DNA from: Ectothiorhodospiraceae bacterium
Lineage (GTDB): Bacteria; Pseudomonadota; Gammaproteobacteria; GCA-002705445; GCA-002716945
Reading direction: 5' to 3'
Assembly: GCA_019651095.1 (NCBI GenBank)
Contig: BOXR01000002.1
Span: forward strand, 1 to 64,000
DNA: 64,000 bases
Positions 54,909 through 64,000 of the stretch are shown piece by piece. The notes under the pieces were generated by a model that was not told the origin of the DNA, ran no database searches, and saw nothing but the letters and a program-made list of their open reading frames with translations. The position numbers and the translations under genes are program-made. The first letter of the stretch is position 1, and every line of letters starts with the position of its first letter.

Positions 54909-56933
54909 TTTTTTCTCCCAAAGATATTTATAGCAAAAGGGGGAACCCCAAGGCTGACAAATTTCCATTACTTTATCAAAATATTCATTGATGGTCCTGA
55001 GGTATCTTTAAGTGGATCACCTACAGTATCACCCACAACCGCCGCTTTGTGTGTCTGATCCTTTCCCCAAAATTACCCTTCTCGACGAATTTTTTTGCAT
55101 TATCCCAAGCACCACCGGAGTTTGACATTGTCAAGGCAAGTAGAATGCAACTAACAAGGCCACCACCGAGAAGACCCCCTAGCATTTCTGGTCCAAATAA
55201 AAATCCAACAATAACAGGTGAAAAAACTGCTATTGCACCAGGCATGACCATCTTCTTCAAAGCAGCCCCAGTAGCTATTTCTACGCACTTTTGATTATCG
55301 GGTTTTCCAGTCCCCTCGAGTAAGCCGGGTATTTCTCTAAACTGTCTCCTAATTTCATTTATCATGCTATAAGCTGCATCACCCACAGCAGTTATTGTAA
55401 GAGACCCAACAAGAAAAGGGATCATACCACCAATAAATAGGCCTATGAGTACATTAGTATCAGTCAGTAGCAATTGAATTGGCACTTGTCTGCTATGATT
55501 TACTTCTTGAACAAACGCAGTAATAATTGCAAGTGCTGCTAATGCTGCGGCACCAATTGCAAACCCTTTTCCTATTGCTGCAGTTGTATTGCCAACCTCA
55601 TCTAGACTATCAGTGATTTTTCTGGTTTCTTCACCTAGAGCCCCCATCTCTGCTATTCCTCCTGCGTTATCAGCTATCGGACCATATGCATCTATTGCCA
55701 TTGTTATTCCAACAGTTGCTAACATACCAACAGCCGCTATTCCAACTCCATATAATCCAGCAAAATAGTTAGATAAGAAAATGATTACAACTAGTGTTAG
55801 AACTGGGACAACAACTGATTGTAGTCCAATTGATAGTCCAGTGGTTATTACAGTTGCTGACCCTGTTTGTCCTTGCTCAGCAATTTTTCGAACAGGTGCA
55901 CCACCCGTATAGTACTCCGTAACAAGACCAATAATATTCCTCCAACCGTTCCAGAGAGAACTGCGTACCATGCATTTTCTGTAACCCTAGTGATATAATT
56001 ACGAAGTATGCTAGGACTATGAATGAAATTGCCGAAGCAAATGTTCCCCCTCTAAGAGGAAAATTTGCGATATTTGTCTCATTACTGCCTCTCTTGAAGC
56101 TAAGACTTTATGATTAATATTCCAATTATTGAACAGAATAAACCAAGAGATGCAAGTGCAAGTGGAAGTGACATAGTATTTCCTTGATCCAAGTTGAATT
56201 AAATCAGATTGAAGCATGGTTGATGCTATCGCTATTGTTGCAATTATTGCCCGCAATATGATCAAATATATCTGAACCCATACCTGCGACGTCACCAACA
56301 TTGTCCCCAACATTATCTGCTATTACGCCTGGATTCCTTGGGTCATCTTCTGGGATATCTTTTTCTACTTTGCCTACTAGGTCTGCCCCTACATCTGCAG
56401 ACTTTGTAAAAATTCCACCACCAACTCTTGAGAATAATGCTACGGTTGATGCCCCCATTCCAAAACCATGGATCGTTGATGCAGTTGCAGGATCGGAACC
56501 ATAGAGGATGTACAAGAGCCCCAAACCTAGTAATCCCATAGCCGCCACAGTTAAGCCCATAATTGACCCTCCGAAAGAATGCGACTGATAAACTGTCCTA
56601 ACACCGAATTTTGTGCGGCTGTAGCTGTTCTTACATTTGCTTTTGTAGCTGTATACATGCCAATAAAACCAGTTATTGAGGAACTTAATGCACCGACAAT
56701 GAATGCTATGGTGCTGTTCAATCCAAGTCCTATATATATCCGAAAACAAGTATTAGAGAGAATACAAAAAGTATGGAATATTCTTTTTTCATGAACGCCA
56801 TGGCGCCAAGATGTATCTCATCTGAGATATCTGTTAAGTTTTTTTCCCCGGCAGGATATTTCTTTACTTGTGCATAGAGTAGATATGCCGCTAGTAGACC
56901 TGTAAAGCCCAATATTATCGGTACTAAATTCAT
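54909..56933 (-). CDS. hppA: Membrane-bound ion-translocating pyrophosphatase, several frameshifts
   Basis: Fragments cover the full roughly 670-residue enzyme: N-terminus [21 protein letters not shown], catalytic region ([40 protein letters not shown] read in pieces), [13 protein letters not shown], and C-terminal [21 protein letters not shown]. The sequence [14 protein letters not shown] has Ala where potassium-independent enzymes have Lys, marking the potassium-dependent type. Indels lie near 56745, 56210-56310, 55975-56015 and 55030, and at the 3-prime end. It couples pyrophosphate hydrolysis to proton or sodium pumping. The exact stop near 54910 is uncertain. Confidence 0.9.
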
Positions 56934-56995
56934 CTTAAATCACCGTTTGTCCTTTTATTTGTTTTCCTTTCAAAATTCTTACTTATAATACAGAT

Positions 56996-58897
56996 ATGGT
57001 AAGCAAGCATCGCAATGAGACTATCAGAAAAAGGCATAGGTTTGAAGAAAAAACTGGCTGGGAGGATATAAATGACCCTGTTCGTGATAGAGCATCTCAC
57101 AAGGTAAGAGCACTAGTCGCATCAGCCATAGTTTTTGTAATATCATTATTTTATCTAGATCATATATACCAAATCCAGATTAATGATCATGAGCTATATA
57201 CTACCAGAGCTGAGGATAATCGTATCCGAGTGAGACCTATTGAGCCTATTAGAGGTAACATTTTGGATAGAAATGGCACTATTTTAGCTGAGAGCTTTGA
57301 TACGTTTGATATCGTAGCTAAAAAAGAAAAAATTGTCTCAGAGGAAAACTTTATTACAAATGCTAAAAAAGTCTTCAAATTTGAAAAACTTGAAGTTGAT
57401 AGACTTAAAAAAGAATTCAAAAATAAAAAACTCAAAGAGATAACACTACAAAGAAATACTTCAATGGAGGAATTTACTAAACTTTCGGTCGATCAGTACC
57501 TTCTTCCTGAAATGGAATTGATTGTAAAATCAAACAGGCGATATGTTTTCCCAGAGTCAACATCACACGTACTTGGTTATACAGGTAAACTCTCTGAGAA
57601 TGACTTTGACTCAACTGTTGAGATTAAAGAAGGCATGACAAGTGTCGGCAAAATTGGCGTAGAGAGGTTTTATCAAAATCTCTTGTCTGGATCACCAGGA
57701 TTTGAAAAATTAGAGACGAATGCTAATAACGAGATTATAAGGGTCCTAGAGAAGAAATCTGCTACTAGAGGCAGCGACGTGTATCTTACAATTGATATTG
57801 GACTTCAAAACTACACTTACGAATTACTCAAAGGGCAGAGAGGTTCTATAATTGTTATGAATCCTCACAACGGAGATATATTAAGCTTTGTTAGTCATCC
57901 TGGATATGACATTAACTTATTCGCTCGTGGAATTTCCTCTAAAGATTATAAAAAATTACTTCAAGATAAAGCAAATCCATTATTTAATAGAGCACTTATA
58001 GGCCAATATCCGCCAGGTTCTACCATAAAGCCTTTTTTTGGAATTGTTGCTCTTGAAGATGGGATTATCGATAAGTCAAAAGTTTTTGCTTGCACTGGTG
58101 CTTATAAACTTGAGAATTACAAGAGACCTTTTAAGTGCTGGAAAAAAGATGGCCATATGGATGTCAATTTATCTTCGGCTGTTGCATCATCTTGCGATGT
58201 ATTTTTTTATCGTCTAGCAGAGGTGTCCGGTATAGATATGATTCATGAAAAGCTACAAAAATTTGGTTTTGGTGAAAAAACATATATCGATCTGTATGGA
58301 GAAAAAACAGGACTGCTTCCATCACGAGAATGGAAAAATCAATCAAGGCAAACAGCTTGGTATCCAGGTGAAACTCTTAATGTTGGTATTGGACAAGGTT
58401 ATTTTTTAGCAACACCACTTCAATTAGCAAATGCCACATCACTATTAGCAAGTGGCGGGTCGAGTGTCACCCCGCATTTATTTTTGAGAAGCATCGATAG
58501 AGTAAATAACGAGGTATCTAATTTTAATTATTCTGATAACAAAAACGAAATTGAGATTGACACTGAGAGCTTACATGTTGTTAATGAAGCAATGTGGCGA
58601 GTAATCTATGACAAAAATATTGGTACAGCGTCACATATAAAGAAAATAGACAGCCTAGAATTTGCTGGTAAAACTGGAACTGCTCAGGTATATAATTTAG
58701 ACAAAGGGAAAACTGGAAAAAAATCATTACAAGATCATGCTCTCTTTATTAGTTTTGCTCCATTTGAAAGCCCTGAAGTTGTCGTATCAGTTATAGTTGA
58801 CAATGGCGGAAGTGGTTCTGCGGTAGCTGCACCAATTGCAAGAGACATCATCAATTTTTATTTTGAAAATATAAAATCCAAGGTTGCAATGCAATGA
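56996..58897 (+). CDS. mrdA: Penicillin-binding protein 2
   Basis: The 633-residue transpeptidase has one N-terminal membrane helix (ALVASAIVFVISLFYLDHIY), a pedestal domain (IRGNILDRNGTILAES) and the transpeptidase domain. The active-site motifs are PPGSTIKPF (SxxK), SSCDVFFYR (SxN-type) and AGKTGTAQV (KTG). It builds side-wall peptidoglycan in rod-shaped cells. It overlaps mrdB by 4 bp. The frame is intact. Confidence 0.96.
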   Translation: MVSKHRNETIRKRHRFEEKTGWEDINDPVRDRASHKVRALVASAIVFVISLFYLDHIYQIQINDHELYTTRAEDNRIRVRPIEPIRGNILDRNGTILAESFDTFDIVAKKEKIVSEENFITNAKKVFKFEKLEVDRLKKEFKNKKLKEITLQRNTSMEEFTKLSVDQYLLPEMELIVKSNRRYVFPESTSHVLGYTGKLSENDFDSTVEIKEGMTSVGKIGVERFYQNLLSGSPGFEKLETNANNEIIRVLEKKSATRGSDVYLTIDIGLQNYTYELLKGQRGSIIVMNPHNGDILSFVSHPGYDINLFARGISSKDYKKLLQDKANPLFNRALIGQYPPGSTIKPFFGIVALEDGIIDKSKVFACTGAYKLENYKRPFKCWKKDGHMDVNLSSAVASSCDVFFYRLAEVSGIDMIHEKLQKFGFGEKTYIDLYGEKTGLLPSREWKNQSRQTAWYPGETLNVGIGQGYFLATPLQLANATSLLASGGSSVTPHLFLRSIDRVNNEVSNFNYSDNKNEIEIDTESLHVVNEAMWRVIYDKNIGTASHIKKIDSLEFAGKTGTAQVYNLDKGKTGKKSLQDHALFISFAPFESPEVVVSVIVDNGGSGSAVAAPIARDIINFYFENIKSKVAMQ

Positions 58898-59997
58898 GAT
58901 ACTCAACGAACGAATTTAGCGGTATTTCCTCAATTCTTAAAATTGATCTAAAATTATTTGCGATTGTTATGATTATTGTGTTTCTTGGAATGATCACACT
59001 TTTTAGTGTATCGAGTGGTGATAGCTCGTTGATGCTCAAACAAGGCATAAGGATCCTAATTGGACTAGTTGCTATGATTTTACTGGCACAGATCCATCCT
59101 GATAACTTTAAGTTATTTTCACCCGTGCTGTATTTTGGTGGGATTTTCTTATTGGTTCTGACAATTTTTTTTGGTGTTGGTAAATCGGCAGACCGTTGGC
59201 TAGACTTATATTTCTTAAGATTCCAGCCATCAGAATTAATGAAAATATTTGTGCCTTTGATGATAGCATCTTTTTATTCTGACAAATCATTGCCGCCGAA
59301 ATTTAAAAACTTGGTCGTTGCAGCATTTATCATAATCGTGCCAGGTTTGTTAATTGCTAAGCAGCCCGATCTAGGAACAGCAATTTTGATTACCACTTCA
59401 GGCGTCATTGCTATCTTTTTATCTGGAATTCGTCTCGCGCATATATTTTTAGGTTTAGCATTTGTTATAGGAGCTATCCCATTTTTATGGTCATTGATGT
59501 ATGACTATCAAAAATCTAGAATTTTATCTTTCTTTAGCCCAGATCAGGATGTTTTGGGCTCTGGTTATCATCTCGTACAATCAAAAATAGCACTTGGATC
59601 TGGAGGACTATTTGGGAAAGGGTATATGAATGGCACCCAATCTAAATTGGATTTTCTTCCTGAAAACCATACTGATTTTATTTTTTCCGCCTTCGGCGAA
59701 GAGTTTGGATTTATGGGCGTCCTTCTCCTAATCACGCTGTATGTTCTTGCAACTTTTAGAGGTATGAGCATCTCCATAAAGGCTACAGATAATTTTTCTC
59801 GAATTTTATCTGGTACTTTGATATTGACAATATTTTTATATGTACTCGTCAATATTGGAATGGTAATTGGGATACTCCCTATCGTTGGCGCTCCACTACC
59901 ATTCATGAGTTATGGAGGAACATCAATGCTTACAGTCTTCGCTGCATTGGGAATTATTATGTCTATTAAGTCACACCAGAGGTTAATGAGAAAATGA
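58894..59997 (+). CDS. mrdB: Rod-shape-determining SEDS glycosyltransferase RodA
   Basis: The 367-residue membrane protein has about ten helices and the SEDS motifs SADRWLDLYFLRFQPSELMK, LIAKQPDLGTAIL, FLPENHTDFIFSAFGEEFGF and GAPLPFMSYGGTSML. It polymerises lipid II with PBP2. It is 4 bp coupled to both neighbours. Confidence 0.96.
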   Translation: MRYSTNEFSGISSILKIDLKLFAIVMIIVFLGMITLFSVSSGDSSLMLKQGIRILIGLVAMILLAQIHPDNFKLFSPVLYFGGIFLLVLTIFFGVGKSADRWLDLYFLRFQPSELMKIFVPLMIASFYSDKSLPPKFKNLVVAAFIIIVPGLLIAKQPDLGTAILITTSGVIAIFLSGIRLAHIFLGLAFVIGAIPFLWSLMYDYQKSRILSFFSPDQDVLGSGYHLVQSKIALGSGGLFGKGYMNGTQSKLDFLPENHTDFIFSAFGEEFGFMGVLLLITLYVLATFRGMSISIKATDNFSRILSGTLILTIFLYVLVNIGMVIGILPIVGAPLPFMSYGGTSMLTVFAALGIIMSIKSHQRLMRK

Positions 59998-61013
59998 TGA
60001 AGTTTATACTATTTATCTCACTTCTGATATCGATAATATTCAATGCAAATGCAAGTAACTCATATGATACGAAAGATGTTAGTAAGTTTATTGATTATAT
60101 GGCTAAAAAACATAATTACAAAAAAAATGATCTCAGAAATCTATTCAAAAACATTAAAGAGGAAAAGAAATTAAAAAAATTCTTCAAAAAAGCTCCAGAG
60201 AGAAGATTGACTTGGAATGGCTGCGAGCAAAATGAAAAACAATGCATAAATTACAAAAGTTTATTTGTTACCGATCATAACATCAAAAATGGAAAATTAT
60301 TTATTGATGAAAACTATAATAATCTAAAAAAAGCATCAGAAATTTTCGGTGTACCTGAGGAGATCATTGTTGCCATAATAGGCATTGAGACAAGATACGG
60401 CAAAAATCTAGGGAACTTTAAGACTTTTGATACCCTTGCATCATTATCTGTTGGGCCCAATAAAGGAAGGAGGGCAAAATTTTACAGGACAGAGCTTGAA
60501 AACTTTTTATTGCTTTGTCGTGAAAATAATTTAGATCCATCATCCATTAAAGGATCATATGCAGGAGCACTTGGAAAGCCCCAATTTATATCAAGCTCAT
60601 ACAGAAATTATGCAATTGATTTTGATGGTGACAGCTATGCGGATTTATGGAGTTCAAATGCAGATGTTATTGGAAGCGTTGCAAATTATTTAGAGAAGAA
60701 TGGATGGAAAAGAGATGGATTAATTCTAACTGACCTTGTAATTAATAATAATGAGAAGACATTGGAGATGTTATCGAATAAAACCTACAAACCACATACA
60801 AAATATATAGACTATGCAAACATGAATCTCAAAACATCATTGGCAATAAGCGATAATGAAAAATTGTCTGTAATAAAAAGACTGGAAGGTCAGTCCAATG
60901 TTTATAGTTTTGGACATAATAATTTTTATACAATCACAAGGTACAACAGAAGTCGACTATATGCTCTTGCAGTATTTACTCTAGCTCAAGAAATAAAAAT
61001 GGCATCACAGTAG
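59994..61013 (+). CDS. mltB: Lytic murein transglycosylase B
   Basis: The 339-residue protein has a signal peptide (FILFISLLISIIFNANA) and the MltB domain: the catalytic Glu in AIIGIETRYGKNLGNF and SYAGALGKPQFISSSYRNYAIDFDGD. No lipobox Cys is seen, so it may be soluble in the periplasm. It cleaves glycan strands. The start may be ATG 59994 or 59997. Confidence 0.92.
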   Translation: MMKFILFISLLISIIFNANASNSYDTKDVSKFIDYMAKKHNYKKNDLRNLFKNIKEEKKLKKFFKKAPERRLTWNGCEQNEKQCINYKSLFVTDHNIKNGKLFIDENYNNLKKASEIFGVPEEIIVAIIGIETRYGKNLGNFKTFDTLASLSVGPNKGRRAKFYRTELENFLLLCRENNLDPSSIKGSYAGALGKPQFISSSYRNYAIDFDGDSYADLWSSNADVIGSVANYLEKNGWKRDGLILTDLVINNNEKTLEMLSNKTYKPHTKYIDYANMNLKTSLAISDNEKLSVIKRLEGQSNVYSFGHNNFYTITRYNRSRLYALAVFTLAQEIKMASQ

Positions 61014-61037
61014 TGTTTGTTATGCTAATATATCAAA

Positions 61038-62165
61038 ATGATTAGAAGCCTAATCTCAGTATTCATTTTTATATCCTTGATTGCCGCCTCACAGGCGTCA
61101 CCAATACCACCGGCACCAAATCTAAATGTTAAAGCTTATGTCGTTATGGATTTTGACAGCAAAATGATATTAGCTTCATCAAATAAAGATCTAACGCTTC
61201 CACCGGCGAGTATAACTAAGATGATGACAGCATATGTAGCCTTCACCGAGTTAAAGGAAAAAAATATTTCTCTTGATGAAGAGATACTGGTAAGTAAAAA
61301 AGCTTGGAAAACAGGTGGTTCTAAAATGTTTATTGAAGTGGGAAAAAGAGTGAAAGTCAGAGATATTCTTCAGGGAGTAATTACTGTTTCCGGAAATGAT
61401 GCGAGTGTTGCACTTGCAGAGCATATTTCTGGTGATGAGAAAACTTTTTCCACATATATGAATCAAATGGCAACTAATCTTGGATTAAGCAATACGAATT
61501 ACACCAATGCAACTGGGCTACCTAGCGATAGTTTATATACAACTGCTGAGGATATTTCTATCTTATCAAGGGCTCTTATTGCAGAATTTCCAGATCTATA
61601 TAAACTTTATTCCACCAAATCTTTCGAATTTAATGATATTAAGCAATACTCCAGGAACAAATTGCTGTTTGTGGATGATAATGTTGATGGAATTAAGACA
61701 GGTTTTACTAAGGCTGCAGGTTACTGCCTAGCAAGTTCTGCAAAAAGAGGAAGTAGAAGACTAATTGCTGTAGTAATGGGTGCGCCAACACCTGATGTTA
61801 GGATACAAGCAAGCCGAACACTGTTAGAGTATGGTTTCAGATTTTTTGAAACCCATACATTATTCAAACGTAATACAGCTATATCAACCGCACGCGTATA
61901 TTCTGGAGAAGAGACAGAAATAAAATTTGGTGTCAATGAAGACGCAAAGGTTACTATTCCAAGAAGGCAAAAGAAAAATTTGAAATATGAATACATAATT
62001 GATAGACAGCTGACCGCACCTATTAAACAGAATCAAACTATCGGATTTATGCATGTCAAATTGAAAGATAAAATTATCCAGACTTACAAACTCACTGCTC
62101 TTGAGGATATCAATCAAGGATCGCTTTATCGAAGGACAATTGATTCACTATTGATGGACTTGTAA
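61038..62165 (+). CDS. dacC: D-alanyl-D-alanine carboxypeptidase (PBP5/6 type)
   Basis: The 375-residue protein has a signal peptide and the active-site motifs PPASITKMM (SxxK), SGNDAS (SxN) and IKTGFT (KTG). The C-terminal beta domain follows (TAISTARVYSGEETEIKF). It trims the terminal D-Ala from peptidoglycan side chains. A stop and start overlap by one base with dat. dacA and dacC cannot be told apart from sequence alone. Confidence 0.93.
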   Translation: MIRSLISVFIFISLIAASQASPIPPAPNLNVKAYVVMDFDSKMILASSNKDLTLPPASITKMMTAYVAFTELKEKNISLDEEILVSKKAWKTGGSKMFIEVGKRVKVRDILQGVITVSGNDASVALAEHISGDEKTFSTYMNQMATNLGLSNTNYTNATGLPSDSLYTTAEDISILSRALIAEFPDLYKLYSTKSFEFNDIKQYSRNKLLFVDDNVDGIKTGFTKAAGYCLASSAKRGSRRLIAVVMGAPTPDVRIQASRTLLEYGFRFFETHTLFKRNTAISTARVYSGEETEIKFGVNEDAKVTIPRRQKKNLKYEYIIDRQLTAPIKQNQTIGFMHVKLKDKIIQTYKLTALEDINQGSLYRRTIDSLLMDL

Positions 62166-63025
62166 TGTCTAAACAAGAAGTTGTATATTTAAATGGAAAT
62201 TACTCTCCAAAACAAGAAACAACTCTATCTATCCTTGATAGAGGGTTTTTATTCGGTGACGGAGTTTATGAGCTAATTCCTATTTACAACAAAAAAATAT
62301 TTTACATAGACGCGCATCTTGAAAGACTAAAAAGTAGTTTGCAGCAAATAAATATAGCACCCTCATTACTTGAGGATGTAGATATTATAGAGATCATCAA
62401 TAGATTGATTGATCAAAACAATTATGATGATTATTTCATTTATATTCATATTTCACGCGGTGTAGATCAAAAAAGGAACCATATTTATTCAGAAGATTAC
62501 AAGCCAACTATATTGATAATGGGAGAAAACTATGTTCCTTTTAACCGTGATGTCATTATTAATGGAAAAAAAGCTATACTAGAAGATGATTACCGTTGGT
62601 TAAAATCAAATATTAAATCTACATCTTTACTTGCGAATGTTCTTATTAAAAACAAAGCAAATGATAATGGTGCGTATGAGGCCCTTCTTTTGAGAGATGG
62701 ATTTCTGACAGAAGGCTCCGCTAGCAATGTTTTTATGGTTAAGGATGGTATTATTAAGACACCTAGACTAAGTAACAAGCTACTGCCAGGAATTACGAGG
62801 AAATTTTTAGTCGATCTTATAAGTCTTCATCACCTAGAATATAGCGAATGCGATATTTCTAAACATGAGCTACTTGATGCAGATGAGATATTTTGTTCAA
62901 GCTCTACCAATCCAGTTGTGCCAATTACACAAGTCAATGACAAAATCATATGTGAATCTGCAGGATCTATATCTTTAGATTTGTATAAGCATGCACAAGA
63001 CTATATTAAGAATTCTTATAAATAA
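62165..63025 (+). CDS. dat: D-amino-acid aminotransferase (class IV)
   Basis: The 286-residue PLP enzyme has the class IV pattern: DRGFLFGDGVYELIP, the Schiff-base Lys in LKSNIKSTSLLANVL, and the PLP-binding Glu region LTEGSASNVFMV. The residues fit D-Ala transaminase more than branched-chain aminotransferase. It makes D-Ala and D-Glu for the cell wall, matching its place after dacC. Confidence 0.92.
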   Translation: MSKQEVVYLNGNYSPKQETTLSILDRGFLFGDGVYELIPIYNKKIFYIDAHLERLKSSLQQINIAPSLLEDVDIIEIINRLIDQNNYDDYFIYIHISRGVDQKRNHIYSEDYKPTILIMGENYVPFNRDVIINGKKAILEDDYRWLKSNIKSTSLLANVLIKNKANDNGAYEALLLRDGFLTEGSASNVFMVKDGIIKTPRLSNKLLPGITRKFLVDLISLHHLEYSECDISKHELLDADEIFCSSSTNPVVPITQVNDKIICESAGSISLDLYKHAQDYIKNSYK

Positions 63026-63027
63026 AA

Positions 63028-63056
63028 AAACCGCTGAATCTAGAATTCAGCGGTTT
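63028..63056. terminator. Bidirectional intrinsic terminator between dat and a small lipoprotein gene
   Basis: AAACCGCTGAAT/ATTCAGCGGTTT (63028-63039 with 63045-63056), loop CTAGA. A-runs precede the left arm, so it can serve both strands. Confidence 0.9.
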
Positions 63057-63087
63057 ATGATCTTACGAAAATTGAATAACGTAAATT

Positions 63088-63306
63088 TTAGTTAGGCTGG
63101 CACTCGTAAGCTGCTGCTTTCATTTCCATAGCCTTAGCTGCACACTCATCGCGAGATGATACAGGACCTATAGTTTCAAAACGATCGAAGTCATTTTCGA
63201 TTGGATATACTTTCACCATATATTCTGATGGAGCACTGGTGCCGCCACCGCAAGCAGTGATAATTCCTGTTAAAAGTAGTACAGATAGAAGTTTAAAATG
63301 TCTCAT
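63088..63306 (-). CDS. Small lipoprotein
   Basis: The 72-residue protein has a signal peptide ending in a clear lipobox (LLTGIITACGGG). The mature part is short (EYMVKVYPIENDFDRFETIGPV) with two Cys (DECAAK and YECQPN) that could form a disulfide. No family was recognised. An outer-membrane or periplasm-facing location is inferred. An AGGGGGTC stretch just before the ATG serves as the ribosome site. Confidence 0.7.
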   Translation of the reverse strand: MRHFKLLSVLLLTGIITACGGGTSAPSEYMVKVYPIENDFDRFETIGPVSSRDECAAKAMEMKAAAYECQPN

Positions 63307-63543
63307 TTGACCCCCTAGTCGTAATTACACTTAATACTTTATCATAATTAAAATCATCTTGGACAGATATTTAAGTAAAATAGATGAGTTATTTATACAT
63401 TATCAACATAAATCTCAGTTTTGCGAAGTCTATTTATTTAAATAGTTTTGTATTTCAAGTTAAATATGACTAAAATGTATGAGGGGTAAATCATTATTAG
63501 TAAATGCTAATATTGAATACTATTTAATTAAATGGGAATGAAT
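63307..63543. other. Intergenic region with no gene seen
   Basis: The 237-bp AT-rich gap lies between two divergent genes. I see no open frame, RNA gene or strong repeat; promoters for both flanking genes presumably lie here. Confidence 0.5.
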
Positions 63544-64000
63544 ATGAAAAAAGATAAAACTCAAGTTTCAGATTCTAAAAGAGGTTTTCTAAAAGGATTA
63601 GGCGCTGTAGCTGCAGCTACACCTATCATTGGTTCCATGTTTGGGTCTGATGATGCTAATGCCGCAAAAGCAGATCATGAGATGTACCTTCGAGGCACAT
63701 ATTTCGAATCTTGCACATGCGATACTATATGTCCTTGTCTTCTTCTTCTAGATCCAACACAAGGTTATTGTAAAGCTTTCTTAACTTGGAACATTGAGAA
63801 AGGTCACGTTGGAAATGTCGATGTGAGCGGGCTTAATGTCTCAATGTGGTTGAATGCGCCACAAAATCTACTAAAAGGTCAATTTGAGATGGCCGTGTAT
63901 ATTGACGAGCGTGCTAACAATGCACAATTCAATGCACTAAGAGAAGCTTATCATGGAGCTCATGGTGGACATTTAGGTGTTATCGCTAGTCTTGGTAAAG
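63544..64000 (+). CDS. DUF1326-domain protein with Tat-like signal, cut by window end
   Basis: ATG 63544 (MKKDKTQVSDSKRGFLKGLG) has GGGAA 6 bp upstream; an ATG at 63538 adds two residues. The N-terminus has a KRGFLKGLGAVAAATPI Tat-like signal with only a Lys-Arg pair, so export by Tat is uncertain. The mature part shows the DUF1326 pattern: LRGTYFESCTCDTICPCLL, CKAFLTWNIEKGHVG and VDVSGLNVSMW. The CxC...CPC set suggests metal or cluster binding. About 152 residues are visible and the frame continues past the edge. Confidence 0.82.
   Translation, partial: MKKDKTQVSDSKRGFLKGLGAVAAATPIIGSMFGSDDANAAKADHEMYLRGTYFESCTCDTICPCLLLLDPTQGYCKAFLTWNIEKGHVGNVDVSGLNVSMWLNAPQNLLKGQFEMAVYIDERANNAQFNALREAYHGAHGGHLGVIASLGK

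Noticed and set aside
1-64000. A CRISPR array to go with the Cas6-like gene
   Set aside because: I found no regularly spaced direct repeats on either strand of the window.
1-64000. Endosymbiont-type pseudogenisation
   Set aside because: Breaks occur in genes no cell can lose (adk, ileS), are single-base and often in homopolymers, and the flanking protein sequence is fully conserved.
1-64000. tRNA or rRNA genes, insertion sequences, prophage
   Set aside because: I saw no cloverleaf-like CCA-ended sequence, no rRNA segment, no transposase and no integrase.

Overview
The window comes from an AT-rich gammaproteobacterial chromosome of a sulfur-oxidising bacterium. The evidence is a complete reverse-type dissimilatory sulfite reductase cluster (dsrABEFHCMKLJOPNR, about 12.5-24.7 kb) in the order known from purple sulfur bacteria and SUP05/Thioglobus-type marine sulfur oxidisers. 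Housekeeping blocks are gammaproteobacterial in style (bamE-lptD-surA-pdxA-rsmA, mrdA-mrdB-mltB-dacC-dat, ileS-lspA-fkpB-ispH, rplU-rpmA-obgE-proB). I cannot name a species. A marine SUP05/Thioglobaceae-like lineage is the best guess and is inference only.

Layout. 0-6.8 kb is a metal-uptake island: tonB and two exbD genes on the minus strand diverge from a FecA-like TonB-dependent receptor across a pair of Fur-box-like sequences. A small secreted Cys protein, an OprC-like copper receptor and exbB follow. 6.8-12.4 kb is an accessory block around the dsr genes: DUF4396, a Rieske ferredoxin, a TrpD2-like protein, a prolyl-4-hydroxylase-like oxygenase, an unknown protein, and a tight minus-strand operon. 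That operon encodes a TauD-like dioxygenase, a small protein, a Cas6/Cmx6-family RNA-endonuclease-like protein without any CRISPR array, a DsrC paralogue with no cysteines, and two small acidic or coiled-coil proteins. This operon is the best candidate for an undescribed system here. 12.5-24.7 kb is the dsr operon.

24.7-36.9 kb holds isoprenoid, lipoprotein, tRNA-charging, flavin, cell-wall and ribosomal housekeeping genes. 37-41 kb holds an ammonium transporter with a sigma-54 promoter but a corrupted core, a metallophosphoesterase, a type B L31 gene, and an AlkB/XylM-type membrane di-iron hydroxylase with strong expression signals. 41-45.3 kb is a mixed region: a fatty-acid-hydroxylase-family protein, a degenerate pyruvate-kinase-like protein, hinT, bcp, a Trm112-like protein and a PCu(A)C copper chaperone. 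45.3-64 kb holds clpB, an ICMT-like methyltransferase, the LPS and outer-membrane assembly operon, adk, a membrane pyrophosphatase, the elongasome genes and a DUF1326 protein cut by the window end.

Sequence quality matters. Many genes that should be essential (ileS, ribF, adk, rsmA, surA, hppA) and several dsr genes are broken by single-base indels, often in homopolymers. About 0.7 kb inside amt is a deletion-rich copy of a region 1.4 kb downstream. The pattern fits imperfectly polished long-read sequence better than genome decay. I therefore describe broken genes as whole genes with frameshifts and give the joined coordinates.

Functionally, stored or reduced sulfur would be oxidised to sulfite by rDsrAB with DsrC, DsrEFH, the DsrMKJOP membrane complex and DsrL. 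Iron and copper uptake would supply the metal centres, and the AlkB-like enzyme suggests extra use of a hydrophobic organic substrate.
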